NCBI GenBank assembly: GCA_001275005.1
Contig: JWZX01002745.1
Location: 1 to 29,687 of the forward strand
Origin: Chrysochromulina tobinii
Lineage: Eukaryota > Haptophyta > Prymnesiales > Chrysochromulinaceae
DNA: 29,687 bases
Direction of reading: 5' to 3'
A program made the translations under genes and the position numbers. The notes beneath the pieces were generated by a model, which saw nothing but the letters and a program-made list of their open reading frames with translations, did not search any database and was not told where the DNA came from. Positions within the stretch are counted from its first letter, which is position 1, and every line of letters begins with the position of its first letter. Positions 9,972 to 18,203 of this stretch are shown in pieces.

Positions 9972-10265
9972 GTATTGATGGTTTCGCTTGAGGGTCAACT
10001 GGATTGCCAGCGTGAGCGGTTCACCAGGCTCTTCGGCGAGATGGACAGAGAACCGGCGAGGTGGAGGCAAAGGGGGGGTTGGAGGTCGGGCTCGGAGTTG
10101 CGGCTTTTGGTCGAACGACCATCCAACAAAAGGAACGACGCGAACATGCCAAATGGATGCATGCAAGCGCCCCCGAAGGATCCCTACATGTACATGTATC
10201 CTCTACAACGATTGTGAGGAGAACTAACAGCCATTTCACACCTCGATTTGGTTGGGGGGGTACGC
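9972..10265. promoter_or_regulatory. Short divergent promoter region
   Basis: 294 bp separate the ATG of the minus-strand IQ/Tudor-like gene (9971) from the ATG of the plus-strand PLP enzyme (10266). If the minus-strand gene has coding sequence up to about 10166, the shared promoter shrinks to about 100 bp. A self-complementary ACATGTACATGT lies at about 10187-10198. No TATA-like box is evident. Confidence 0.4.
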
Positions 10266-11573
10266 ATGTTGTTGGCGCTGTTGGCAGCCAACTGTCTCGG
10301 TGCTACTAATCCGAACGCATGGTGGGACGCGGTGCAGTCGTGGAAAACATCGGCCACGCCGCCCGCGTTCGGCCATCCCATGCTCGCCGAGTTCAATATT
10401 GACCCCGCCTACACGAACGTAAACCAAGGCTCGTACGGCTCCACACCAATCAAAGTTCGCAAAGCCACAGAGCAGCTCGTTCTCACAGCCGAAGCCAACC
10501 CCGACCTCTGGTTTCGCTCCAATATGACAAGCTCGGGCAACTCGGTCTACATTAACATGCTCCTCGAGACGCGGAAGGAACTAGCCAAATACATCAAGGC
10601 GCCGATGAACGAGACGAACATCGTCGACAACGCGAGCCATGGCATCAACGCCGTGCTGCGCTCAGTGCCCGCCTCTCTCGAGAAGAAGGGCATCCTCTAC
10701 CTGGACCTCGCGTACGGCGAGGTGAAGGCCGCCATGACCTTCATGGCGGGCACGTACCCTGGCGAGCCGGCGTCGCCGAGCTTCCAGCACCCGATCATCG
10801 AGGTGAACACCACGAATCTCGGCCTTGACGTGGCGAACCCCGCACTGCTCGTGCCGCTCGTGGAGGAAGCGCTGCACTATGCGGGTGGCACCGTCGGTCT
10901 GTGCTCGTTCTCGCACATCGTCTCCATCCCTGCTATCATCCTGCCCATCAAGGAGCTCGCCGCCGCATGCCGTAAGGCCGGCGCACTCACGCTCGTCGAC
11001 GGCGCGCATGCCCCTGGCAACCTCGCGCTGGACGTGCCCGCACTCGGCGCAGACTTTTACGTCGGCAACGGCCACAAGCACCTCTACACCTCGCGCGGCG
11101 TGTGCGTGCTCTGGGCGCGGGCCGAGGCGCAGCCGTACCTCTTCCCGCTCGTTATTGACGAGGGTGGGGTGGGAACCCCCTTCGAAAAGTATTTCATGTA
11201 CCAGGGCACGACGGACGACGTGACGCGCTACATCTCGCTGCGTGCGGCGCTGGCGTGGCGCGAGTGGCTTGGCGAGGCGGCCATCCTGCAGTACACACAC
11301 AACCTCGCCGAGGCTGCGTGCGCGCATCTGAGCGAGACGTGGGGCGGCACGCGACGCTTCTCGAGCGACGTGCAGGCGAACATGTGCAACGTGGAGCTTC
11401 CGTGCAAGGCCAACTGCCCGGCTGGCTTTGGCTACACGCTGTTCCACAAGTACAATTACTACATGCCCGTCTTCGGCTTTGGCGGTTCGACCTGGGTGCG
11501 CCTCACCTCCACCGTGTACAACGACCTGAGTGACTTCGAGAGGGTCGGGCGAACCGTCTTGGCAGAGCTGTGA
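10266..11573 (+). CDS. Class V aminotransferase-fold PLP enzyme (isopenicillin-N-epimerase/desulfurase-like), with N-terminal signal
   Basis: This is a single-exon protein of 435 residues from the ATG at 10266. The N-terminus, MLLALLAANCLGA, is a short hydrophobic signal, suggesting secretion or the first step of organelle import. The body has the class V fold signatures: YTNVNQGSYGS near the N-terminus, the PLP-binding aspartate D245 followed by H248 in LVDGAHAPG, and the probable Schiff-base lysine K271 in YVGNGHKHLYTSRG. The closest general match I recognise is the CefD-like epimerase group of class V enzymes. Substrate cannot be read from sequence, and cysteine desulfurase or amino-acid lyase activity is also possible. 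Its 5' neighbour is divergent. Its stop codon is followed directly by a 14-bp hairpin. Confidence 0.85.
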   Translation: MLLALLAANCLGATNPNAWWDAVQSWKTSATPPAFGHPMLAEFNIDPAYTNVNQGSYGSTPIKVRKATEQLVLTAEANPDLWFRSNMTSSGNSVYINMLLETRKELAKYIKAPMNETNIVDNASHGINAVLRSVPASLEKKGILYLDLAYGEVKAAMTFMAGTYPGEPASPSFQHPIIEVNTTNLGLDVANPALLVPLVEEALHYAGGTVGLCSFSHIVSIPAIILPIKELAAACRKAGALTLVDGAHAPGNLALDVPALGADFYVGNGHKHLYTSRGVCVLWARAEAQPYLFPLVIDEGGVGTPFEKYFMYQGTTDDVTRYISLRAALAWREWLGEAAILQYTHNLAEAACAHLSETWGGTRRFSSDVQANMCNVELPCKANCPAGFGYTLFHKYNYYMPVFGFGGSTWVRLTSTVYNDLSDFERVGRTVLAEL

Positions 11574-11623
11574 AGCAAGCAAGCAAGCAGCAGAATCAGC
11601 TTGCTTGCTTGCAGAGCTGTGAA
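11562..11623 (+). repeat. 13-bp direct repeat flanking a perfect 14-bp hairpin at a stop codon
   Basis: GCAGAGCTGTGAA occurs at 11562-11574, spanning the TGA stop of the PLP-enzyme gene, and again at 11611-11623. Between them lie GCAAGCAAGCAAGC (11575-11588), a 10-nt spacer and the exact reverse complement (11599-11612). The layout resembles a small insertion flanked by a target duplication, or a templated repair scar. Confidence 0.9.
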
Positions 11624-11902
11624 TCTGGAGCTGCGCCGGAGGCAGCTTGAATAAGCGCAGCCACGGCTGTACCTCTTAGTGTTAGGGCTGTCACACTTTA
11701 CAAATGTAGTTAGAGCTCCAGCCGAAAAAATTTCTGCACCACCGCAAACTCCGTTGTGTCTCCACGGGACCTGTGGCTGTGCGTCTTGCGATGGCAATTT
11801 AACGTGAACGTGAACGTCCGGATGAGGCGTGAATTCTGTCTGCCACATGTCCCAAATTGGGCCGGACCACGACCAACCAAGCAGGCGCGCATCCGCGGAA
11901 CC
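11574..11902. other. Intergenic/5' leader region before the RMD1-like gene
   Basis: 329 bp lie between the PLP-enzyme stop and the chosen ATG of the RMD1-like gene. Besides the hairpin, the region has AATAAG (about 11649) and a 16-bp element TAACGTGAACGTGAAC (11800-11815). The RMD1-like frame is open from about 11756 with one earlier ATG at 11822. The leader it would add has no recognisable features. Confidence 0.5.
11800..11815 (+). promoter_or_regulatory. Candidate upstream element, shared with the gene at 24456
   Basis: TAACGTGAACGTGAAC sits 88 bp upstream of the ATG at 11903. The same 16 bases lie in the sense orientation upstream of the EF-hand gene starting at 24456. It contains two ACGTGA units. 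It is a candidate only; simple repetition could explain the match. Confidence 0.25.
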
Positions 11903-13117
11903 ATGGCAGTAAGCGGTTCAGGAAACCAGCCTCGGCCCACGGCCGCGCGTGTTGCCGAGCTGCGTGCGCTGTATGGAACGCCCAAAGCTCTGCCGGCGCC
12001 CGTCGACAGTGATGCAGCAGCCGAACTCACTGCGGCCAAGAATGATGCGATGGCTAAGAGGGAGAAAGTAGCGGCCCTGACAGCCGCTACGGCAGCTGAA
12101 CTCGATGCGGCGAAGGCGGAGGCGGTGGTGAAGGCTGCTGTCGCACTCGATGCGGCGAAGGCGGTGGCAGCGGCGAAGGCTGCCACGCTAGCGGCTGCTC
12201 GCGCTGCGCTCCACAACGACAACGGCGATGATGCGACATCGTTTGCTTTGGCGGCCAAGTTGCGCGCTGATGCTGATGCGCGCGCTGCGGCACGTGCGGC
12301 CACACGCGAGTCCAAACCGCTCGTACAGGCCGGACAATCGTCACTGACGGAGACAGAACCGCCTCCACAGCCGGCCGCAACAACGAAGAGCCCCGAGACG
12401 GAAGCGCTGGAGCAGGCGGTCGCTCTCAATGAGAAGTTTGAGAGTGCGCTGGCGTGGAAGGTACTCCGGCCATTCTCCGCGTCGAAGGACGCCCGGATAC
12501 GCGTCGCGCTCGCGACGTGCAATCTGTACCTCGCAGAGAACGCTCTGCTCGCCAAGCAAACGAGCGCTGCCAAGGAGTATGCGGTCGAGGCGGTGAATCA
12601 GGCGACTGCCGCGATAGAGCTCGACCCGCAGAGCTCGGACGCACGGGTGTGGTACGGGCAGACCATCCAGGTGCGCGCCAAGATTCTCGAGGGTGGCCTC
12701 GGGCAGGCGCGCGTGTGCTCGTCGATGGTGCAGAGCTGGGATCGTGCCGTCGAGCTCGCGCCAACCGAACCGCACGCATACCACCTTCTCGGCTCGTTCG
12801 GCTTCCACACGTCCGCCTTGCCCTGGATTGCGGCGCAGTCGATGCGCTCGCTCTCGCCTGGCCTCCGCAAGTTTTCGGAGGCGGATGCGCTCAGGCTGCT
12901 CCTCAAGAGCGAAGAGTTCATGACGACGCCGCCCAAGCAGTACTCACTGGCTAATAAGGCTCTGATCGGCCGTCTGTACCTGAAGAAGGGCGAGAAGGCG
13001 GAAGCTCGCTTGTGGCTCGACCGTGCGCTCGAGCTCGCGGCGGACACAACGATCGTCTTCGACTACGCGAAGGAGGAGATCGTCGACGACACGAAAAAGG
13101 CGCGAGCGAAGTGTTGA
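11903..13117 (+). CDS. TPR protein similar to regulator of microtubule dynamics (RMD1/FAM82 family)
   Basis: The start is chosen at 11903 because of its good ACCATGGCA context, giving 404 residues. An upstream in-frame ATG at 11822 would add 27. The N-terminal third is an Ala/Lys/Glu-rich helix (AAKAEAV-type repeats), probably coiled coil. The C-terminal half has helical TPR-like repeats: ATAAIELDPQSSDARVWYGQ, then YHLLGSFGFHTSALPWIAAQ, then ALIGRLYLKKGEKAEARLWL. The order and the HLLG motif before a predicted break match RMD1-type proteins, which associate with microtubules or mitochondria. No membrane segment is seen. A role in spindle, cytoskeleton or organelle contact is known for the family and inferred here. 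Confidence 0.75.
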   Translation: MAVSGSGNQPRPTAARVAELRALYGTPKALPAPVDSDAAAELTAAKNDAMAKREKVAALTAATAAELDAAKAEAVVKAAVALDAAKAVAAAKAATLAAARAALHNDNGDDATSFALAAKLRADADARAAARAATRESKPLVQAGQSSLTETEPPPQPAATTKSPETEALEQAVALNEKFESALAWKVLRPFSASKDARIRVALATCNLYLAENALLAKQTSAAKEYAVEAVNQATAAIELDPQSSDARVWYGQTIQVRAKILEGGLGQARVCSSMVQSWDRAVELAPTEPHAYHLLGSFGFHTSALPWIAAQSMRSLSPGLRKFSEADALRLLLKSEEFMTTPPKQYSLANKALIGRLYLKKGEKAEARLWLDRALELAADTTIVFDYAKEEIVDDTKKARAKC

Positions 13118-13590
13118 GGTTTAGCTAACTGTCACAGATAGAGAGCGGAAGAGACCGCCATGGCATGCCATGCGATGGCGCGAGGGCACCGTGGGTGACG
13201 GTGAGTACGTTGCTTAGCATGCTCGTTGCGTTCAATAAGGTTCCGTTACACCTCTAAAAGATCGTAAGGACAAAGGAGGCAGTGCGGACCATGGCGTGCG
13301 GGGACCCACAAGACCGCCGAGGCGCGCAGGCGGCTCTCAAGGAGCGAAGGAGGCCACCCTGACACTTCTGTTGCACTTGTTGTGTCTGAGTCAGCATGTC
13401 GCATGTCCTCTCCGCCTGGCCCGGTCTCTGATATCTGTGTCTCGGTGGCGCATCTCAGATCTCTCCGGGGAGATATCGCATCTCAGATCGCATCTCAGAT
13501 CTCTCCCGGGCTCGCCTGAGAAGAGATACCGAGTCGATGTCGAGAGTACGACAGCAAGCCGGAGCGCGCGTGCCAGCTGCAGAACCATGA
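13118..13590. other. Convergent intergenic region with palindromes and a short tandem repeat
   Basis: This is the 3'-to-3' space between the RMD1-like and b561-like genes. It holds a perfect 14-bp palindrome CATGGCATGCCATG (13159-13172), a CACCGT-gggtg-ACGGTG stem-loop (13187-13203), and three copies of GCATCTCAGATC at 13450-13461, 13478-13489 and 13490-13501. No gene is evident. Confidence 0.7.
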
Positions 13591-14199
13591 TCAAACTGCG
13601 GTGTTAGCCTTTGGTGGTGCCGGCGCTGTGGGCCTGAGCAGCATCATGGCGATCCCCGCTTCCAATACTGCGAGCAACACCGTACTGAGTAGCTCTTTGG
13701 TTAGCTTGTACCAGCCGGACAGGATGGTCACGAAGGCCAGCATTGTGATTCCACGAAAGAAGAGCTTATGCGCGAGGCGAACGTCCTTATGTGTTCGCAA
13801 CGCACCAAAGTCAGGATGCAAAGCGCTCATTGAGCCGACCGCGCCGATGGCCACGCCAGCGATCACGGTGATGCCCGTCCATGAATGGTACGTCTGCAGG
13901 TGAGGCTTTCCTAAGTTATTCTTATGCGTGTGGATGGCATAATAGCCGCCGAGCGTGAGAAACATGACGGCAAGCATGCTGTGCGCGTGGATGAGCGTGT
14001 TTGTGCGCCCGCCGCGTCGCTTCACAGCAACGGAGGTAAGTGCAACGCCGATCCAGGCTGTCGTCATTAAGATTGGATGCCACGAAAACATGACAGCGTG
14101 ATTTAGAGGCCCGAGGGCATAGAGTCCGATAACAACGGCGCACAGGCTGCACAACAGGAATTGTACGGTGGTGCCGATCAGATCTTCCTGCTTGCTCAT
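13591..14199 (-). CDS. Cytochrome b561-type transmembrane oxidoreductase (CYB561D-like)
   Basis: The protein is 202 residues from the ATG at 14199; the frame extends upstream only with a non-ATG start. It has about six hydrophobic helices. The four conserved haem-ligand positions of the b561 core can be assigned: H41 in FSWHPILMT, H73 (or H71) in HAHSML, H105 in LGKPHLQTYHSWTG, and H144 in RLAHKLFF. The LGKPHL-YHSWTG block is typical of CYB561D1/D2-like proteins. These pass electrons across a membrane, usually from ascorbate to ferric iron or monodehydroascorbate. No DOMON domain is present. Gene length and helix number suit a complete single-exon gene. Its ATG is only 97 bp from the stop of the ankyrin gene on the same strand. 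Confidence 0.9.
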   Translation of the reverse strand: MSKQEDLIGTTVQFLLCSLCAVVIGLYALGPLNHAVMFSWHPILMTTAWIGVALTSVAVKRRGGRTNTLIHAHSMLAVMFLTLGGYYAIHTHKNNLGKPHLQTYHSWTGITVIAGVAIGAVGSMSALHPDFGALRTHKDVRLAHKLFFRGITMLAFVTILSGWYKLTKELLSTVLLAVLEAGIAMMLLRPTAPAPPKANTAV

Positions 14200-14296
14200 G
14201 AATGGCGCGAGTGCCGAGCGGGGTAGAGAGAGCGGCCACCGCGCATACACGGCCACGCTTTAATGCGAAAAGGTCAGTTCAGAAATCGACCTAAAT

Positions 14297-15655
14297 TCAT
14301 TCACAGCGCTGGTCGACGGCGCAGCGGGGCGGTTCCAAGGCACACGCTCTCCCTCCTCGCTCGGCCTCGACGACGAGCGGCGCGAGGAGCGTTGCAGCCT
14401 CGTGCATACCGTTCATAGCGGCCAACTCGGCGACGTTCCGCCCATCGGGATCGCGTAGTGCACACTGCCAGCGCAGACACGGGCCAGATGGGTCGAGGAG
14501 CAGCCACTCGAGCGCAGGTAAGTGGCCCTTCCATGCCGCTTTGGCGACTGCCCCGTGGCTAGCCCCGTTGACATGTCCAAGCTCTAACCCATGAGTATGG
14601 AGCCAGCGCAGTGTGTCTACGTTGCCAGCGGCGGCCGCCCACTGCACGGCCGCGCACCCGAATCGGTTCATTCCATTGATGTCCACGTCCGGGTGGGCGG
14701 CGAGCAGTTCCATCGTGGGCCGATGCCCTCCGAAGACGGCCCAGTCGAAGGCGGCGGAGTCGTCTTTCATGCGCACTGTCACATCCGCGCGGGCTTCTTG
14801 AAGCAGGTAGCGCACAAACTCATAGCACGCGGAGACTTGGCTGGCGTACTTGCACGCAAACATGAGCGCCGTGCGCCCCGCCTTGTTGCGCGCATCGACG
14901 GCCACGCGAGCCTCTTCGATCAAGAGACGTGCGACCTCGACTCGCCCGTAACTGGCTGCCCACATCAACGCCGTCGAGCCGAACTTATCAACGGCGTGCG
15001 GCGCTGGCCAACCGGCGGCAATCAACGCACGCAGCTGTGACATATCGCCGGCGGCGCACGCGCTCAGCCCACCCAAGTCTCTGAGCTCTGCCGTCGGAAC
15101 TCGAGCATCTCGCTCGAGAATTCGAAGCGTGGCCTTTGGTGGTGTCTTGGCTCCGTAGTGGTAGCGGCCGACGCGGAGTGGCGCGACCTCGGTGCCGCAT
15201 CCACCACCGACGGACTCCGCGGACATGTCACCAGTGGGTGCCGCGGCATCTGGTCGAGACGGATCATCTTGGATCTCATCGTCGAGTCGCACTGTCACAA
15301 CTAATGTCTCATCGTCATCATCGAGGTCGTCCGCCGCCTCGAGCGTGCCGTAAGTGCTCAATATCTCGCGCCAGGCTGCACGAAGGTTAGGATGGTTAGA
15401 GATGGCCATGGCAACGGCGGCCGATGGGCTCTCTTCCGTCTCGAGCAGTGCTCTGTCTGCGCTCTCCACGATGCTCATCACCGCAGCAGGCAGCACAGAG
15501 CTAAACACCGCTGCCACCTCTTGTCGCACGGAGCGTGCATTCTGTCCTCGACGCTCATGAGCGGGTGTCCACATCCACGCGGAGCACGCGAAGGCCGAAC
15601 CGTGCGCGATGCGGAGGCACAGCCCACCGTCGCACGAATCGACATCGATTGACAT
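14297..15655 (-). CDS. Ankyrin-repeat protein
   Basis: The protein is 452 residues from the ATG at 15655. Residues 1-60 are unordered with several Cys. A second ATG at residue 60 precedes a helical region (60-105) and an acidic stretch (DDLDDDDE, 109-116), so either could be the true start. Residues 195-432 hold about six ankyrin repeats, with clear motifs FGSTALMWAASYGRVEVARLL, AGRTALMFACKY and FGCAAVQWAAAAGNVDTLRWL. The last repeats (HGAVAKAAWKGHLPALEWLL and DGRNVAELAAMNGMHEAATL) recall a family of algal ankyrin proteins. The role is presumably protein binding; the partner is unknown. No membrane anchor is evident. Confidence 0.85.
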   Translation of the reverse strand: MSIDVDSCDGGLCLRIAHGSAFACSAWMWTPAHERRGQNARSVRQEVAAVFSSVLPAAVMSIVESADRALLETEESPSAAVAMAISNHPNLRAAWREILSTYGTLEAADDLDDDDETLVVTVRLDDEIQDDPSRPDAAAPTGDMSAESVGGGCGTEVAPLRVGRYHYGAKTPPKATLRILERDARVPTAELRDLGGLSACAAGDMSQLRALIAAGWPAPHAVDKFGSTALMWAASYGRVEVARLLIEEARVAVDARNKAGRTALMFACKYASQVSACYEFVRYLLQEARADVTVRMKDDSAAFDWAVFGGHRPTMELLAAHPDVDINGMNRFGCAAVQWAAAAGNVDTLRWLHTHGLELGHVNGASHGAVAKAAWKGHLPALEWLLLDPSGPCLRWQCALRDPDGRNVAELAAMNGMHEAATLLAPLVVEAERGGRACALEPPRCAVDQRCE

Positions 15656-16290
15656 AAAGTAAAACAAAGAGATGGAGGTGTGAACTCCTTGGCTGTTAAT
15701 ATCCCCACTCTAAAACGGTCGCAGCCACGCACAAGATTAGAGAGGCTGTGGACTTTTCAGAGCTGACCACTTTTCGCTATGCGTATTGCGTCGGCCGGCC
15801 GCGCTTGTGGATGTCAAACCCTTGTGGGGCATGACGGCGGAAGCCACTTCGCTCTTGGCGCCGCTGGCGCGCGAGCTCTCACACAAAATTATCGGCTGCC
15901 CGCGCGGCAGCGCCTCGATTCTCAATGCTCATCATCGAACATCGCCGCTGCCAACCCGCCTCGGTCGTCGGCGGGGCGTCGGATCACCACTTCTCAGTCA
16001 TCAGTGATCACCACTCCTTACTTTCGCGATTGCCAACTCCTTTTCTCAAAAATCGGTCGACGCCCTTCTTCAAGCCCCTTATGCCTCCACCACTGCAACC
16101 GCTCGAGGCATCCGACTGGACGCTCGTCTTCGTGACGTCGGCAGCTGTTCAGAAAGTCGGCCAAATCGCATCGCGATGCCGATAGGGCTACGAATAGTAC
16201 GAATCATGGAATTGGACCATGCTGTGGGACGTACTAGACCAGTTGTACTCTGATTGAGATGACCAACATCTCAATCGACGGCGTGCGACA
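15656..16290. other. Intergenic region with a possible short coding fragment
   Basis: On the + strand, about 15800-15935 reads as a coherent stretch with coding-like codon use (LVDVKPLWGMTAEATSLLAP and following) but has no ATG in frame. It could be an exon or a relic; I do not call a gene. The rest shows short direct repeats (ATCACCACT near 15984 and 16006) and the hairpin at 16252-16276. Confidence 0.35.
16252..16276 (-). other. Perfect 10-bp hairpin just 3' of the Lin0512-family gene
   Basis: GATTGAGATG (16252-16261) and CATCTCAATC (16267-16276) pair perfectly around a 5-nt loop. The element starts 14 nt after the stop codon of the minus-strand gene. It has no U-tract like a bacterial terminator. 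It may mark the mRNA 3' end. Confidence 0.6.
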
Positions 16291-16827
16291 CTAATAGCCA
16301 ACGGTCACGCAGGCAACACAAATGATCATATCTTGATTCTTGTCGCCCATTCTCTCGAGCGCGATGCCGCTGTCGGCAAGTAGTCCGCCCGCCTCCATCC
16401 GAATCTGGACTTGGCCATATGGGAACACGGCGCGCACTGTGGCCTCGTCCACGTCTGTCAAGTATGATGCAGGAACGCCGAGCTGCACATCGAGCTTCAT
16501 ATTCGCGTAGCCACCGGGCACCAGCTTGCCGATGCTTGGAATGGAGTTGAACTCAATTGCGTTGCGACAGGCGCGAACGGCAGCTTTGGTCGCCGTCTGG
16601 CCGTGCTGGTCACATCCGAAGCCACACTCGATGAACAACACGTTTGGCACGTGTTCGCTTGCCGACATAAGCGGTTGAGAGCGTCCCATGGGCGCGGTGG
16701 TAGCGCCAATCGCAGCACCCGTCATCGCCATGCGCGCGGACGGAGCGTGTCGTGTGACGGCCGCAGCCATCGCTATGCGCGCGGACGGAGCTAGGCGTGT
16801 GGCGGCCGCAGCGAGGAGGAGCGCCAT
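16291..16827 (-). CDS. Lin0512-family conserved protein with N-terminal extension
   Basis: The protein is 178 residues from the ATG at 16827. Residues 62-178 match the pattern of the Lin0512 family, a small conserved domain of unknown function known mainly from bacteria: LFIECGFGCDQHGQ, TKAAVRACRNAI, a PS.G..PGGYANMKLDVQLGVP block, VFPYGQVQIRMEAGG and a C-terminal IICVACVTVGY. Residues 1-58 are an Ala/Arg-rich extension lacking acidic residues, like a mitochondrial or organellar presequence. It includes a near-duplicate (LAPSARIAMAAA / HAPSARMAMTGA) that arose by DNA duplication. The bacterial core plus a targeting-like leader suggests an old transfer or organelle origin. Function is unknown. 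Confidence 0.8.
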   Translation of the reverse strand: MALLLAAAATRLAPSARIAMAAAVTRHAPSARMAMTGAAIGATTAPMGRSQPLMSASEHVPNVLFIECGFGCDQHGQTATKAAVRACRNAIEFNSIPSIGKLVPGGYANMKLDVQLGVPASYLTDVDEATVRAVFPYGQVQIRMEAGGLLADSGIALERMGDKNQDMIICVACVTVGY

Positions 16828-16875
16828 GCGGCGGCGCGTAGAGGGGGGCGACAATCGCGCGGCTGGCCTGGAACA

Positions 16876-16910
16876 AGTCAAGTCAAGTCAAGTCAAGTCA
16901 AGTCAAGTCA
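16876..16910. repeat. (AGTCA)7 microsatellite
   Basis: Seven perfect AGTCA units lie about 50 bp upstream of the Lin0512-family ATG. In the gene's sense they read TGACT, so the array may lie in the promoter or 5' UTR. Confidence 0.95.
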
Positions 16911-17306
16911 AATTCAAAATGGCGGTCGCCAATCCGCCTCCTTTGGTGCCCATCGCTGCGCGATCGGGTGGGCAGATCTCGGCGCAACCGGCACCATTGG
17001 ATAGCCCCGAGTCGGGGCATCATCCCCATCGTCTTGTTCTTGATCATCGCGGCGCCCCAGGGCTTCAACTTCGTGCCTTTTTCAGGAAGTCTACAGTACG
17101 GCAAAGCAACACGGCTCCAGGCCGACGACGGGAGCGATCGGGGGCCCGCGCGAGGGCTGTTCCGATGGGCCAAGGCGTCCGTAGGGTCTGGCGACCGCCG
17201 GCGCCGCGTGTCGAGCGCTCTCCAAAGGGCCCCACCCCACAAGTATAACTTGCAAAGACATATACCCTACCGTAATCGGAACGGCTGATGATTGTGCCGC
17301 GCAATC

Positions 17307-17412
17307 GAGAGCCCCACAGACATGGCACGTACGGCTCTCTCGAGTCTCTGCACACCCTACCACATGCGGTGCCATTTCTAAGGCCATTTCTGTGCACGAA
17401 GATGGCACCGCA
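17307..17412. repeat. Two adjacent inverted repeats
   Basis: GAGAGCC (17307-17313) pairs with GGCTCTC (17333-17339) over a 19-nt loop. TGCGGTGCCAT (17365-17375) pairs with ATGGCACCGCA (17402-17412), a perfect 11-bp stem over 26 nt. Between the two arms of the second, GCCATTTCT is directly repeated. It could encode a structured small RNA, or be a degraded mobile-element end. Confidence 0.6.
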
Positions 17413-17910
17413 CCCGCGGCCCACGCCTCACCCCATCCCCGTGCTCCCGGACAGGTTCTGACGCATTGGTAGGCATCCTCGTGGGGGACAAGGAAGAGCC
17501 CAGCAGCAAGCGCGGGCACGGTGACGCGTGCGCGAGCGCTGGCGGCCTGCGGACGGCGACGCTCGCTAGCCGGCCCATGAGTGATGAGAGAGGGCCGCCC
17601 GCCCGCCCGTAGCGAGTCCGCCATGGGCGTTTGGGACCGGTCAAACGAGTACTGTACCGACCTCGTACATGCTTGGGCCGGAGGTACACGCATCAGTAAA
17701 GTGTGTAGGCTTTACTATATACTAACGACCCGCATTCACTCATTTGTCGGAAAGCGACGCGCTTGGTTTCAGACACCCTGGCGTGCAACACGTCTAGTGG
17801 GAGTGTCTGGGAAGGTCAAAATCTCGCCCCCCACTATGTTGAAACACCATAGGGATAACGTCAGAGGCATCGACGGCGACGATGGCGAGGCGATGGCAGA
17901 TCCGACCCTT

Positions 17911-18018
17911 CTAGAACTCGATGATCGCGTCCTTGGCGTTCACGAGGAGCTCGTTGGCCTTCTCGGCAGCGGCGCCACCCTTGGCGAACGCTTGCGGGCC
18001 GCCCTTGCCCTCGAACAT
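17911..18018 (-). pseudogene. Short coding-like fragment (35 codons), possible gene 3' end or small protein
   Basis: From the ATG at 18018 to TAG at 17911 the minus strand reads a clean 35-residue sequence beginning MFEGKGGPQAFAKGGAAAEK and ending DAIIEF, with strong GC3 codon use. A TGA lies five codons upstream of the ATG and no AG acceptor lies between, so it is not a simple 3' exon. It may be a relic of a duplicated gene or a genuine small protein. I do not recognise the family. Confidence 0.35.
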
Positions 18019-18162
18019 TGCATTGGAGCGTCACTGATGCTGCCAGTCCCACACGCGCTGCGCTGTACCGTAGCGTTGGCATCAACGCCCACCGCGCCAG
18101 GCCTGGTGCTGCAGGCGAGATCATCAATCACTCCCAGCCTGAGCACGGCGGGCTGCCGGGAG

Positions 18163-18179
18163 CGCCTCTCGCCGAGGCG
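18163..18179 (-). other. 6-bp hairpin 3' of the Crinkler-like gene
   Basis: CGCCTC (18163-18168), a TCGCC loop and GAGGCG (18174-18179) form a perfect stem, about 24 nt past the stop codon on the minus strand. It fits the pattern of 3' hairpins in this window but is short enough to arise by chance. Confidence 0.3.
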
Positions 18180-18203
18180 GACAGAATCAAGGGATTTTAG
18201 CGC

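Larger units (their letters stand above)
16828..17910. other. Long intergenic gap with microsatellite and inverted repeats
   Basis: No gene is supported. It holds an AGTCA x7 array, two strong inverted repeats (17307-17339, 17365-17412), and a short coding-like stretch at about 17005-17090. That stretch reads as a hydrophobic segment on + (GIIPIVLFLIIAAPQGFNF) or a basic one on - (GTKLKPWGAAMIKNKTMGMM). Either could be a small exon, and neither has a supported gene model. Confidence 0.5.

Noticed and set aside
10248-10265. TTG-initiated extension of the PLP enzyme, and similar GTG/TTG starts elsewhere
   Set aside because: Eukaryotic initiation is expected at ATG, and each of these genes has a good downstream ATG that keeps the conserved domains.
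16252-16276. Bacterial rho-independent terminator
   Set aside because: The stem is perfect, but no U-tract follows and the gene setting is eukaryotic. I kept it as a 3' hairpin.
17091-17693. 200-residue minus-strand open frame in the large gap
   Set aside because: It is Cys/Arg-rich with no motif or coding-like codon pattern, and it crosses the inverted repeats.
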